Shown: piece after piece, positions 25,701 through 37,395 of the stretch | How the letters are laid out: the number at the start of each line of letters is the position of its first letter | Position numbering within the stretch: the stretch's first letter is position 1 | Assembly (NCBI RefSeq): GCF_000002865.3 | Contig: NW_001865048.1 | Span: 1,011,752-1,075,751 of the forward strand | DNA length: 64,000 nt | Direction: 5' to 3' | From: Monosiga brevicollis MX1 | Taxonomy: Eukaryota > Opisthokonta > Choanoflagellata > Craspedida > Salpingoecidae | Notes under the pieces: model-generated | What the model was told of the DNA's origin: nothing | The model's input: only the letters and a program-made list of their open reading frames with translations | Databases searched by the model: none | Position numbers and translations under genes: made by a program

Positions 25701-28671
25701 TCGCGAGCTGGAGGAACAGATGCAAACCGAGGATGAGGAAGAGCAAGAGCATGATGCCACAGTATGTCTTGTCTTCTTGTGCAGGTGGTAGGTGAATTGC
25801 GTTTGATTTGATTCCAGCCGTCTGATTGAGCTCCTCGGATTGATGTCGGGATGCGCAGCGTCTTGTGGAGGAGCAACAGCACCACATTGTGATCCCCGCA
25901 CCGGCAGCTTGGTTCGATTACCATACCATTCACGAGATTGAAGTGCGCGCGTTGCCGGAGTTTTTCAACGATAAGAATCCTACAAAGCAGCCTGAAGTGT
26001 ATGTCGCTTGCCGTGACGTGAGAAGACCAGGCCCGCGATTGGGACGTTTCCCTCTCAACAAAAACTGAATCACCCTGTTGCGCTCTCCTCGTCGGCGATT
26101 TAGATACATGTCGTATCGCAACTTCATGATTGACACGTATCGCTTGAACCCGACACAATACCTTACGGTCACGGCCTGCCGTCGGCATCTGGGTGCGTGG
26201 CATGCTCTTTCACTGTCATGTCTCACTTCGGATCCCACAGGACAAACTGATCTTTTTTTCGATACATATTTGTGCGTGTCTATAGCGGGCGACGTCTGCG
26301 CCATCTTGCGAGTGCACGCGTTCCTTGAGCAATGGGGCCTCATCAACTACCAGGTGCGTTCTCGATCCCCGCATCCCACGGACTTCTTCTGCTCTGCTCA
26401 AGAACACAGCTGACCTACTTGCGTGCGGCTGAACCAGGTTGACATTGAAAGTCGGCCTACAGCCATGGGCCCACCCTCGACCGCCCACTTTCACGTGCTG
26501 GCAGAGACGCCTTCTGGACTGCGGCCAATTCACGCGTCTTTGCTATCGGCCAAGGTCCGTCACCCTCTTCCCGCCCATGGGTCTTGTATAGCTAGTCTCG
26601 TACTCGTGCCAGGCTCATACCGACCATTTTGAATACAACTGACACCTACCCATGCGTGAAACAGGAGCGCGCGCAAAAATCCGAGGCTTTGTTGGTCACA
26701 CGGGCGTTGGGCGTACAGAGCAAGCCAGTGGCAAGCTCACCCAAGTCGGCTACCGATTCAGCCAGTCAGCCTGCGACTTCCGCAGTGTCGGAGATGGATG
26801 TCGACAAGACTGAAGCACCCTCGAGCACGGGTGGCTCAGCCTTGGCGGCGTCTGAAAAGACCGGCGATGACAAGGCCGGCGCTTCTACAGACGCCCGCGG
26901 CAGCACCGCAACTGGTGATATCAGTGCCATGGACACAGATGCAGATGGCGAAACCCCCGGGGAATCGCAAACCAAAGCACAGGAGGGTACTTCGGCGACG
27001 ATCATCAAGAGCGAGCCCCAGAGCAAGGACGATGAAGCAAGTCCCTCGCGAACCGAATTCCTGTTGCAGCGCGACATCTTCCCCACCGTGCCCGAGGAGG
27101 GCTTGCCTTGGACAGACGAAGAACTTTTGGCTCTGCTTGAGGCCATTGATATTTACCGCGAGGATTGGCTGGCCGTGCGCGACCATGTTAACAACGTCTG
27201 CCACGCGGGGCAGCCCAAGCGCACGCATGACGAGTGCCTCACGGCCTTTGTCCGGTAAGCAAGAGCCACATTGGTGACTTCTTTCTTCGGGTCATCTTTT
27301 CTCTGTATTGTTCCATGTCCCATGTTTGTGAAAGAGTTTATTCTCCTCGACCAAATGCTCGCCGCTTTGTGTTTTTTTTTCTTTCCATGCTCGATGCAAT
27401 CTCGACATGTATCATTCACCTCGTTGCATGCCGGCATGCAATGCAGCTTGCCCATTGAGGATCCTTTTTTGAAGGCGCAGACGAGTGCAGCGCCCGAAGC
27501 TGTGCCGTTCTCCTCCACTGCCAACCCGCTCATGATGACGCTTTCGTTTTTGGCAACGCAAATCGAGGTACGTCACAGGAACCAACGCATTTATAGGCCG
27601 TCGTGTGTGTCAATGCTGCGTGAGAGGCTGTCTGTTGCCCGACTGAGTTGCACAATATGCTTTTGCTGTTGCTTTTGCTGTTGCTTTTGCTGTTGCTTTT
27701 GCTGTTGCTTTTGCTGTTGCTTTTGCTGTTGCTTTTGCTGTTGCTTTTGCTGTTGCTTTTGCTGTTGCTTTTGCTGTTGCTTTTGCTGTTGCTTTTGCTG
27801 TTGCTTTTGCTTATTTCTCTTTGCTTCTTTTGCAGCCCGCGGTGGCCGCCGAGGCAGCCAAGACGGCACTGCGGACGCTGGGCGATCGCAAACTTGCCGA
27901 GACGCAAGCGCGGGGAGCTGGTCGGACCGAGGCCGATGAGGCTACCGCCAGTGCCCCAGCCACATCCACAAGCGCGGCCAGTGTAGCCAGCGACGCTACG
28001 GCGTCAGAGGCGCCAGCCGCAGAGGCCAAGGCGCGTACGGCCTCCACATCAACCGGGGCTGGCGAGAATGAAACGGGCGGGACTGAGGAGGAAGGTCTTG
28101 GCGTCAACGGCGTGCAAGATGTCCTCAAAGACGCTGTTCCCCAGGCCGATGTTGAGGCTGCAACCCGTGCAGCTCTGCAAGCTGCAGGCGGCAAGGCCCT
28201 GGTGTGTTATCGATGCCCCTCCCAGCTGTGCTGGGCGCTTGTCTCTGGCTCTTGCTGTGGAGCGCTGTTTTGGTTGGTTCATGGTTGCTGTTTGATGTTT
28301 GATTAGAAATTGGCCAAGGCGACGGAACGCCGCATGAGGTTTCTGGCAGCGTGCCTGGTAGAGACGCAACTGGCCAAGATGGAGATTAAGCTCCGTCACT
28401 TTGAGGAACTCGAGTCGCAGATTGAGCTGAAGCAAGCTGCGGTACGTTCCTGGCACGCCGATGTCTTGGGCTACCCAAAGGCCTGTGCAAGTGCAAGCAT
28501 GGCTCATTGTTTCGTGTCGGTCTTTGCGGCCTTACAATGCCCACCGAATGACAGGTCCAACAGGAGCGCCAAGCCCTGTTGCAACAGCGTATCAAGTTTG
28601 AGGCTGAGAAGCGTCGCCAGATTGAGCAGCTGGAGCGAGGCGAGCTCTCATCCAATGCCGACCTGCCGTAG
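22764..28671 (+). CDS. SMARCC: SWI/SNF core subunit SMARCC (BAF155/BAF170, SWI3)
   Basis: This is a scaffold subunit of SWI/SNF chromatin-remodelling complexes in the nucleus. The N-terminal module spans exons from 22764 to about 24700; it includes NNKALAK-like helices and [20 protein letters not shown] followed by YDTWVP and [11 protein letters not shown], all matching SMARCC1. Acidic, charged linker exons follow (24.8-25.8 kb). The SWIRM domain lies at about 25860-26540, with [20 protein letters not shown], then [30 protein letters not shown] and [15 protein letters not shown]. The SANT domain lies at about 27100-27255 ([20 protein letters not shown]), followed by LPIEDPF. The C-terminal coiled coil has [20 protein letters not shown]. 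The stop is TAG 28669-28671. Domain order is complete. Human proteins carry a Pro/Gln-rich tail after the coiled coil; here the protein ends soon after it. Confidence 0.93.
27661..27811. repeat. 12-bp minisatellite in a SMARCC intron
   Basis: Twelve and a half perfect head-to-tail copies of TTTTGCTGTTGC. They lie within the intron 27568-27835, ending about 22 nt before its CAG acceptor. The + strand is pyrimidine-rich and merges with the polypyrimidine tract. Open frames across it (poly Cys/Phe, Leu or Lys-Gln) are repeat artefacts. Confidence 0.92.
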
Positions 28672-29919
28672 GTGGTAGTAGATGGCAATTCAGACAAATC
28701 CATCGTGGCAAAGCCGGCCGAAGGCCGGTGTCATGGACCTTGCGCCTTCCATCTTCCCGTCTCGCCGGTTTTTGCTTGTCGTTGGATTGAAAGAAAACCA
28801 CAAAAATTCAAAACGTGAAATGTCATCGTTAAGAAACGAAGGGTCCAAAAGTGCTGACATTCAACAAGCCAGTGGATCGATACACCGTGTGTTCTTCTGT
28901 CTCTCATTTACTGCCCGGGTCTGTTTCTGTCTCTATGTTTCTCACGTTCCCTCTCTCTATCTCTCGATCCTTGTGTTATTCCCCTTTCAATCTAGTTCGA
29001 CGCATAAAGGCTCTCTTCCACCAACTCACGCTCACGCACACTCTCTGAAATTGTAACAGAGACTGCCACCATCTCTGGCGATGACGCCGAGTGCCGAAGC
29101 GATTTTTCTTTGTGCTTTTGTGAGGTACGTGAGGGCCGATGGCGAATGGCAGCCCCGAGGAGGTGGAGGGCGCGGTCGTCGTGAAGGCGGGACTGCTGAC
29201 CAGTGGTGACGCGAGACCTGTTGGTCATCTTACACAGGGAGGGGTCGTGTGTAGGCGTCGTTGGGGAAACATTGGAGGGGAATAGATGTTGGGCAGTGTA
29301 GGTGGCGAGTGGCGTGGTGCATGACGGGTTGCGGCAGGGTTCATTCAGCGTCTGATCACAAGGGCTGCGTTGCCGTGCGGGCTGGTCGGCCCTGCGCCTC
29401 ACCAGTTGCTTGTCTTTGACTGATGTCTGACCCAGCTGTCTTCTTGTGAATGCAGGTGCTGTAGCTGCATGCACCATACAAGGCATTGCATGGGGCTTGG
29501 CCTTACTGTGCCGATTAGCTTCGCTACCAAGCTCTTCACTGTCGTTGTCAGCCGTGTTGCGCAGTAGTGGCCTGCCCGTCCCGGCACACGTATTCGCCAC
29601 TTCTGGGGTCGACTGGTTCGTCTACCTATCAAAACGTGCTCTCTAGCTGCACGGCCTCGCTCCCTCTGGTGTGGTGTTGACCTCACTTTGGTTTCGCTTC
29701 GTCATCGTCAGTTGTCAGGCAGTTTTCTGGCTCCGAGGGACTTTTGGGTCCCGGCTCGCGCAACGGGCCAGAAGCGCGTCGCCTGCTACCGCCTCGCGAC
29801 CAAGTCTCAAGCTTGCTCCCCCTGGTCCTGACTTTCTTTGCACCGCCGAAACCGCATTTCCGACTGTGGTCACCCACTTTCCCTTGGGCTGGCCCCGTGA
29901 CGGCGCGAGGTGGCCCAGG
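28672..29919. other. Spacer between SMARCC and the RBR ligase gene
   Basis: This is the 3' flank of SMARCC and 5' flank of the next + gene. CT-rich bits occur near 28946-28970 and 29036-29046. Open frames on the - strand here show no domain, biased composition and no splice support, so I do not call a gene. An untranslated first exon of the RBR gene could lie here. Confidence 0.4.
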
Positions 29920-31000
29920 ATGGCGGTTCCGGCCTCCAAGCGCGCCAAAGTTCATTTAACCTCGGCGCACAAAAGTCAAAAGGATTCTGCAGCTGTCATG
30001 GAGTCGGAGGACGATTTTGTAAACAGCGACTTTGATGAGGAGGAAGAGGAGGACTTCTCTGCCGATGACCACTCCGATGACCACTCCGATGACCACTCTG
30101 ATGACGAGGTGGGTCGCTTCAACCCTGCTTTGTGTTGAAACACTCGTAGCTTGATCTTTCTCATTACCAGGGTGTCTCTTTTTTAACCGGCCATGGCCTT
30201 GCCCTCGCTTCATGCGCCGAAACAGGACGTAGCGGATGTGCATCTTCTGCCCAACCCAAGCAAGCAACCGTGCTCGCGAACCCCAGAGGAGATCTTGCAG
30301 AACATATATGCCTTTCGTGATCGCATTGTCGAGGTTGGCGGTGTCACGCCCGATCAAGCCATGGCGCTGCTTCAAGCACATGGTTGGAGCACCGAGCGGT
30401 CGCTGACCGCGCTCTTTAGTGCGACAGACGCTGCCTTTCGCGCTGTAAGTAGTGCTGCCCAGTGCTGCGGCGCATATGCAGACCATGCCCATGTCCCCGA
30501 CTTTTTGGTTCGCATACATGCAATGCAGCCACACCTTGTTTCTCACCTCTTCGCTGCATGCCCTATACCTTTATAGGCATGTTTACCGGCACCATCGGCA
30601 GCCGATTCGGGCACTGGGTCACAGACGGCGGCGGAAGAGTGTTGCGTCTGTTCCGATGAAGATTGCGAGCTTCATGCTCTCTGCGGCTGCAGCCATAAAG
30701 CGTGCATGTCCTGCTGGGAGACGTACTGTCAGGTCAGAGCTCTCCTCAAACTTTTCTCTGCTCGATGAGCGACCCGATGCACGTTTGAGTGACGAAGAAG
30801 TTTGCCACCCACTGTAGGATCAGCTGCGCACGCACCGGCCCGGCCAAATTTCCTGCGTCGGCTACTCTTGCCCAGTGGTGGTTCCATTCTCAATCCTGCA
30901 CAACATGAATAAGGTGGACTTTGATAGCATGCAACAAGCTCCCCCTTCCCATTGCACAACCTGTTTTGAATCAGACTCAGGCTTCAAGTCACTCACGCGC

Positions 31001-31031
<31 letters not shown>

Positions 31032-32971
31032 TGGGCCTCGAGTAGGAGGCGGCCATCAAAGGACTCATCGAGAGCTACGTTCAGCAACAGCCCAGTCTCA
31101 AGTGGTGCCCCACGCCCAATTGCAATACAGTGGTGGAGCGGCGATTTGGTTTGTATCTGCATTGGCCGTTTGTTGTCCGAAGATATGGCCATCTCAATCT
31201 GAGGTCGTTTGGAAGAGGCGGCGTGCAGCGGGGCATACATCCATTGAACTGCCGTCTACATCTCTCATCCATGTTGACCCTATCTGTTGTTGCCTGAAAA
31301 AAAAAAATGCGTCCACACATTACAGCGGAGAGCGACGCAGAAGCGCAAGACCAGAGCGTGACATGTGGCGTCTGCAATGAAGTCTTTTGCTTTGCATGTG
31401 GCGTCTTTCACGTCCCTGCTACCTGCGAGGTACTCTATTGGCCATAAACGCCGATCCAGTCGATACCTGGCACCGGGCTCAAACCCCAACCCCCATCTCC
31501 ACGGTAGATGATGCGCGAGTTCCAGACTGCAAGCAAGGTGGATGGCAGCGCCGTTGATTGGCTCAGCTCCATTCAAGCCAAGGTACGCAACCACGAGCCA
31601 ACACTCCATCAAAAGCCCAAAGTAGCAAGCCGGACTCTCGTTGGAGTCAGTCGCTCCACGCACATCCTCATCACAATCCAACCTCGCCTTTCACGTAGCC
31701 GTGTCCAAAGTGTGACACCTTCATCGAGAAGGCAGGCGGTTGCAACTGGCTTATGTGTCGCCAGGTATGCCAGTCTCGACAGCGGCAAGCACCACAAGCC
31801 CGCGCCTTACGCTGATGCATACTCACCAGCTCTATTTTTGCTGCATGTTGCTTTGTGTTTGGTCACGGGTTCGCTAGTGCGGCCACGGCTTTTGTTGGCT
31901 CTGTGGCGAGACCATTCAGCATCGCGAGATAGATGCGGCGGGCGGTACACATCGTTGCAATATCTTCAAAGAAACGGGCAAACTTCCCCCGGGCTGGTAA
32001 GCTTGGCCACTGTTTCCTGGGGACTGACCTCTTCGTGGAGCCTTCGAGGTGAAGCCCTTTCTGACCTTGGCTTGCTTTCGCTGCGCACCTTGGCGTGTAG
32101 GATTCTTCAAAATAAAGCTGCGGTCCCGGAAAAGCCAAATCGCGACTCGCTTCGTTTCATCCATTACTACTCGCGCGCTCGGGTTGGTATCGTTTCAAGC
32201 AATTTTCGAGTCGTTCGGGTCTGGGCCTTTGTGCACCTGCGCACTTGCACTTTTGTCCCGCGGCGGGGCCTCGCAGAAACCACTCACGCCAAGCAACTGC
32301 TGCTGCGTAGTCCCATGAGGAGAGCTTGATTCGTGAACAGGCGCGCGGAGAACTGTTGAAGCAAAATACCGTCGAGTGGCAGCTTCGGGAGCTTCAAGAG
32401 ACAGCGCTGCGGGAGCTTCGGCGCGCCCGCTTGGCTTTGCAAGCCTCGTATGTTTTTGCTCTCTACAAGGTCTGGGCGGCCGACGACCTGCAGCAACACA
32501 TCTTTGAGGACCTCCAGCACATGCTGGAGAGCCGAACCGAGAATCTGAGTATTGTACGTCTACTACAATCATCGCCTTTGCGCGTGTGTGCGGCTTTGAA
32601 AACGCGCAGGGCTCGGGTTCACCATACCATTTGTCTGGCTGGGATTGCAGATCCTTGAAGATTCTTTAAAGGGGGATATCAAGGTGGAAAATCTCCGTGA
32701 GCAGATGCTCGGTGGCATTGATGCTGTCAAGTCAGTAGCCTTGTGGCTCTTAGCCATCTCGGATATTTGGTTCAAAGGGCTCAAAGAGTGACCAGACTGA
32801 CGTTGCTTTGTGTATGGTGTTTGCAGGATCAATCTAAAGAACCTGGTCAATTCGGGGCATGTACCCAACTCGAGTACAGCCGCGCATGGAGCCAGTGCCT
32901 CAGCAGCGACAGGAGGGATGCCGACATTTGCTGCCAGCCATAATGTTCATGCTCGCGGAGGTGATGCATAG
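29920..32971 (+). CDS. Ariadne-type RBR E3 ubiquitin ligase
   Basis: RING-between-RING ligases accept ubiquitin from an E2 onto a RING2 cysteine and pass it to substrate. The start at 29920 gives an acidic N-terminus with three tandem DDHS units, as in the acidic Ariadne N-termini. A UBA-like region follows (TPEEILQNIYAFRDRIVEVG). RING1 is at about 30620-30730 (CCVCSDEDCELHALCGCSHK). The IBR has LKWCPTPNCNTVVERRF (about 31.1 kb) and CGVCNEVFCFACGVFH (about 31.4 kb). RING2 has CPKCDTFIEKAGGCNWLMC (about 31.7 kb), where the Cys of GGCNW is the expected catalytic residue, then CGHGFCWLCGE (about 31.9 kb). The helical Ariadne domain follows (about 32.1-32.7 kb, YVFALYKVWAADDLQQHIFE), as in HHARI. 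The stop is TAG 32969-32971. Several introns carry simple repeats. Confidence 0.88.
30995..31033. repeat. (CG)n(TG)n dinucleotide tract in an RBR intron
   Basis: Alternating CG then TG dinucleotides for about 39 nt inside an intron; purine-pyrimidine alternation of this kind can adopt Z-DNA. Confidence 0.85.
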
Positions 32972-33457
32972 TGGGGGCCGAGGCTTTGACAAAACCTCAT
33001 TTTAATGAAACGTGTGCATAGTCGGAGTCTTGTGGACTCGGGCGCTTCCTTTGCTTTCTTAATGCATCTAGCTTCGAAGTATTTTCATGACAGTATGCTG
33101 TCACTTGCAAAATCGAGATGAGTGATAGCTCAAAATGCGAGCGGGTTTCTTCACATGGCATCGTGTGCGTTTTCTGCGGGCAAATGAATTTTGTTCTTGG
33201 GTTTGTTTGATGGCACTCAAGGCGTCTCGGTCGCGTGGGTCAATTGGAAAAAAAAACGAAAGGAAACAAAAGAAAAAAGAAAACGAAAACACAAACCAAA
33301 ACAAGAAAAGAAAGTTTTGATTGGACGATCAAAAAGGAAAGGGGGTCAAGCGGAAAGCGAGGCACTTGACCCTTGTTTCATCTAGAGTAGTGGTTGAGGC
33401 GTGTGTTTATTATCCCAGTGTCAAAGGACATCGCGCATTCTATCTAATGCAGGGTGC
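32972..33457. other. Convergent spacer of RBR ligase and threonine dehydrogenase genes
   Basis: This holds the 3' flanks of two convergent genes. It has A-rich stretches (about 33248-33315) but no coding exon that I can support and no GA/CT tract. Confidence 0.5.
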
Positions 33458-35959
33458 TTAAAACTCAAGGATCACCTTGCCCGATTGGCCACTTCGCATA
33501 ATCTCAAAGCCCTCCTGCGCCACCAAGAAGGCATAGTGAGGTATAGCCAAATCGCAAGAGACCCGCAGCCTAGTCTTACCTTGTACTGCTCGAGCTTGAG
33601 GTTATGAGTGATGATGGGGGCCAAGCGCTTGCTCAGGCCGCCAATCAGCATGTTGCGCATCTTGTACCAGGTCTCATACATCTCACGACCGTAAATGCCC
33701 TTGACAGTCAAACCTGGTGGGTAGAGTGGGAGAGAGGTAAACCAGAGAATGAGAAACCAGGTTAGCCGGGGCTTGGCATGACGACAAGAGGATTGTACTG
33801 ACCCTTGAATACGAGCTTATCCATGTCAATCGGGAAAGGCTCGGCAGGAATGCCCAAGATGGCGAGCTGAACAATGTGCGACGGGCAACAGCCGATTAGA
33901 GCGCGACACAAGGTATCCAATAGCCAAAGCGAGAGGTCAACGTAGACAGGGCGCGCAGGCGCAACAGGGGACGCACCTTGCCACCGTGGGCCATGTTGTT
34001 CAACATGTTGCGAAGCGCAGAGCCATGGCCAGACATTTCAAGTCCAACATCAAAGCCCTCGAGCATGCCTACACAATGTACGAGGTTTGCAGGAGAAGAT
34101 AAGACGCGATGGCCCCCAGCCAGGACATGCACCGATGGTTCTCTCATTGAGAGGAAAGAGGCGAGGGGAGGGGGCTGCAAGTGCGCACCAAGGTCGGTCA
34201 TGGCCGATTTGAGAAGGTCATCGGCGTTGGCACCACCAACGTTGATGGCCAGATCAGCACCGCAGGCGCGCGCAAGGCCCAGGCGGTATTCGTTCACATC
34301 GGTGATAACAACAAAGCGAGCGCCAAGATGACGGCAAATGGCAGCGGCCATGATGCCAATGGGACCAGCACCCGTGATCAGAACGTCCTCGCCGACAAGA
34401 TCGAAGGACAAGCAGCAGTGCACGGCATTGCCAAGGGGGTCCATGATGGAGGCCATCTGCAAAAAACGAGACAGTGGGGAAAATGCCAACAAGTCGGAGT
34501 GAGACGAGTGCCCGACCCCCGGGTGCCACGATTGGCTATCCAAGCATGCGGGAAACGCACGTCGTCGGAAATTTCTTCGGGCAGCTTAAAGGCATTGGTG
34601 GCGGGGAGAGTGAAAAGTTCGGCAAAGGCACCGGGACGGTTGACTCCAACGCCAACCGTGTTGTGGCACAAGTGCTGGCGACCGCCGCGGCAGTTGCTGT
34701 CGGGGCAGAGCAGGGCAGGGCAGGGCAGGGCAGGACAGGACAGGACAGGACAGGACAGGACAGGACAGGACAGGGCGAAGCAAAGTCAAGTCAAAGGCAT
34801 GAACAAAGGCATGAACAATTCATTCCACAGCAGGTGCGGATACATTCACAGGCGGGCGTCAAGGGGGGGATAGCGAGCTCATGCCAAAAGAATGACAACA
34901 CTTGACAGCTTACCGGCAGTGACCGCAAACAATGTGGCCTTCGCCGGTCACGCGATCGCCAACCTACAAATGAAGGGGGGGGGGGTATGAGATGTTTGTA
35001 TGTTCGGGCGGTGCACAGCACGCTGGGCTTTTGACACCGCCAGGCAGGTACGGCCAGTACAAACCTGAAAGCCCTTGACACCGTCACCAACAGCTTCGAC
35101 GACGCCAGAGTATTCATGGCCAGTGACCATGGGGGTGGGGACGGTGCGCTGGCTCCACTCATCCCAATTGTAAATATGGACGTCGGTACCGCAGATAGCT
35201 GCGCGCTTGACGCGGATCAGGAGCTCGCCGGCCTGCAGCTCGGGGATCTCCGTGGTGCTCAGCGAGATGCCTGGAGCAGGAGTCTCCTTCTTCAAGCAGC
35301 TAAAGGCATTATACAAAAAGCGATTATTGGATGTGTCGATCATGGTAAGTGATCGCATCGGGAAGGGCAAACCACACTGTAAAAAAGCCTGGAGGTGCTT
35401 CGGACATCAGAGAAGGCGCTCAACGGCAGGACATACCGAATTGAGGTGCCCGGAATGGTGGGATAATCGGCAGCATTGTAAGTGGGCCGCTGAATGACAT
35501 TCTCGAGGCAGCCTGAACGAACCAAGCATCAAGGCAGACGGAGCGGCAGCAGAAGAAAAACAAATGACAAGCCTGCCGTGAGCTTTGGGGGCTGCAGGTC
35601 ATGACAGCACAGAACAGATTGAAGGTACGCGGGGGACAGTTGTGGAGGGTGGCGAATCATACCAGCATGAACTTCATCCTCGCGAACTTGTGGGATCAGC
35701 TGCAGGGGTGAAATGAAATAGCAGTGAGGCGGTGGGTCGTCTGCTGGTTTGCTGTTTTTCGTTTGTTGACATGAAGCGGCGTCGTCGAGAGGCGGCGGCG
35801 GGACGATAGCAGCACAAGCATCAACCCGGCCTTGAGCTGATCACGTACATCCGAGGTAGAGAGGCGGCGGTAAGCGGCAGCCACCGAGCAGACGGGGGCT
35901 TGCAGCGCCACGGCGGCCTGACGACCAGCGCGCAGCGCTGAGACAGCTGTCATCAACAT
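33458..35959 (-). CDS. tdh: Bacterial-type (MDR, zinc) L-threonine 3-dehydrogenase, probably mitochondrial
   Basis: The family oxidises L-threonine with NAD+ to 2-amino-3-ketobutyrate. The sequence follows bacterial Tdh closely: [13 protein letters not shown] (catalytic zinc Cys), GHEYSG (His/Glu), [10 protein letters not shown] and [11 protein letters not shown] (structural zinc cysteines, split by an intron), then [13 protein letters not shown]. Next come [20 protein letters not shown] (Rossmann), [24 protein letters not shown] and [14 protein letters not shown]. The C-terminus is [14 protein letters not shown], with the stop at 33458-33460. The first exon (start 35959) adds an Arg/Ala/Ser-rich stretch with few acidic residues ([20 protein letters not shown], then AAYRRLSTS), typical of a mitochondrial presequence. 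A further linker of about 40 residues precedes the enzyme core. Many introns show it is a resident nuclear gene, not bacterial contamination. Animals use an unrelated SDR-type enzyme. Confidence 0.9.
34704..34776. repeat. Pentanucleotide (CAGGR/CAGGA) microsatellite in the tdh intron
   Basis: Tandem CAGGG then CAGGA units for about 70 nt within an intron of the threonine dehydrogenase gene, between the two exons that share the structural zinc site. Confidence 0.85.
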
Positions 35960-37362
35960 GCTGCAACCATAAAAAAGACGGCGTGAGATGCCTTTCGCCC
36001 TCTATCAACCCAAAGCAGCCCATGGCACAGGCAAAGGAAGCCGACACCTGCATACCTTGAAGTTACGTCGAGCGTCGAATGAGCAACGGGAAAGGAAAAC
36101 GCGGGGGCGGCAAGAGGAAGCAAGGCGCGCTCTGCGATTCCGAGCAGCAGCAGCAGCAGAAGAAAAATGAAAAAAAAAAAAAGAGAGAGGAGAGAGAGAG
36201 AGAGGGAAGTACGAGAGAGAAGGAGATTCAAAGGAAATTTTGAAGAGAATAGGAATATACTGATGTTGTATTGTGGCTTAACACCTTTAGTTTCCCATAA
36301 ATTTCAGAGAGTCTTGAAACTCTATCATCTAAATGAGAGAGAGCTCAAGAACAGCGCTTCAACTGAAGAGAAGGCGTGTAAGAGGAGTGCGTACCACGGT
36401 CGTCATGATGGTGTGCTCCCACATGTGACCGACACAGTGCGTCACAAAGAGACAACAACCAACTTGTTGCAATGGCATGTTCCCAGAGCTGGACCACACA
36501 CCGCCTGTCCCCAGGCCCGAGCATCTCGACGACGGCGGCGATCAACCTGCCCCAGGACCCGGCCAATCGGGCGTCGGGTCATGGGGAGGGCGCTGCCGTT
36601 TGAGCACATGCAGATTTCACAATTCACCCTGACCCCATGAGCGGTATTGCAACATCCAACCAAACTGACCAACAGTATCTTTATTTCTACTTTAACAACA
36701 AAATATGCTTCATAAACTAACGTTGTGATCCTTATGATTGATGCATTAACTCTTATATATAGTGCATTATATCGTGTTACGCAGCTCGATTGCCGTAAGA
36801 AGCTGCAAAGTGTGCCAATGTCGCTCAGATTGTTATGGCAGTCGCTTCAGGGCTTGTTATGGCAATCAACGCAGGGTGGCTCTCTGTCTGAAAGACTCCA
36901 ACCAAACAACCATGGACAAGTCCATCATCTCAGGAACCGCCCAAGCAGGCGAGACAGAGACGGAGACAGAGACAAAGACAAAGACAGAGACAGAGACAGA
37001 GACGGAGGCAGAAATGAATTGGTTTGGTCGGTTTGAGAAAGAGAGAAAGGGAAAAGCACAACTACCACACGGAGGCAGAGACAGAGACAGAGATGGAGAC
37101 GGAGGCAGAGACAGAGACAGAGATGGAGACAGAGACAGAGACAGAGACAGAGCGGCCAGAGACAGAGACAGAGACGGAGACAGAGACGGAGACAGAGACG
37201 GAGGCAGACGAAGGCAGAGATAGAGACAGAGACGGAGGCAGACAAAGACAGAGGCAGGGAGGGAACGAGGAGGGGTCAATTTAGCGAACTCAGTGATGAT
37301 AATCGAATTTTGGGCTGGTCTTGTGTTTTATTTTTATTTTTTGGTTTTCAAGGTAAAAGAAC

Positions 37363-37395
<33 letters not shown>

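Noticed and set aside
27661-27811. CRISPR-like array
   Set aside because: Repeats are adjacent with no spacers and sit in an intron of a eukaryotic gene.
27591-27907. Long open frames coding poly Lys-Gln, Ser-Asn-Lys or Cys/Phe
   Set aside because: They are translations of the intronic 12-bp minisatellite; splice sites place it inside a SMARCC intron.
28992-29686. Overlapping open frames on the - strand between SMARCC and the RBR gene
   Set aside because: No domain, no supporting splice pattern and Ser/Arg/Thr-biased composition; they look like chance frames in GC-rich sequence.
33458-35959. Bacterial contamination as the source of the threonine dehydrogenase
   Set aside because: The coding sequence is split by several GT-AG introns like its neighbours and lies between clear eukaryotic genes.
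36925-37284. Glu-Thr and Arg-Asp repeat proteins on both strands
   Set aside because: They arise from the hexamer minisatellite, which has no stop codons in several frames.
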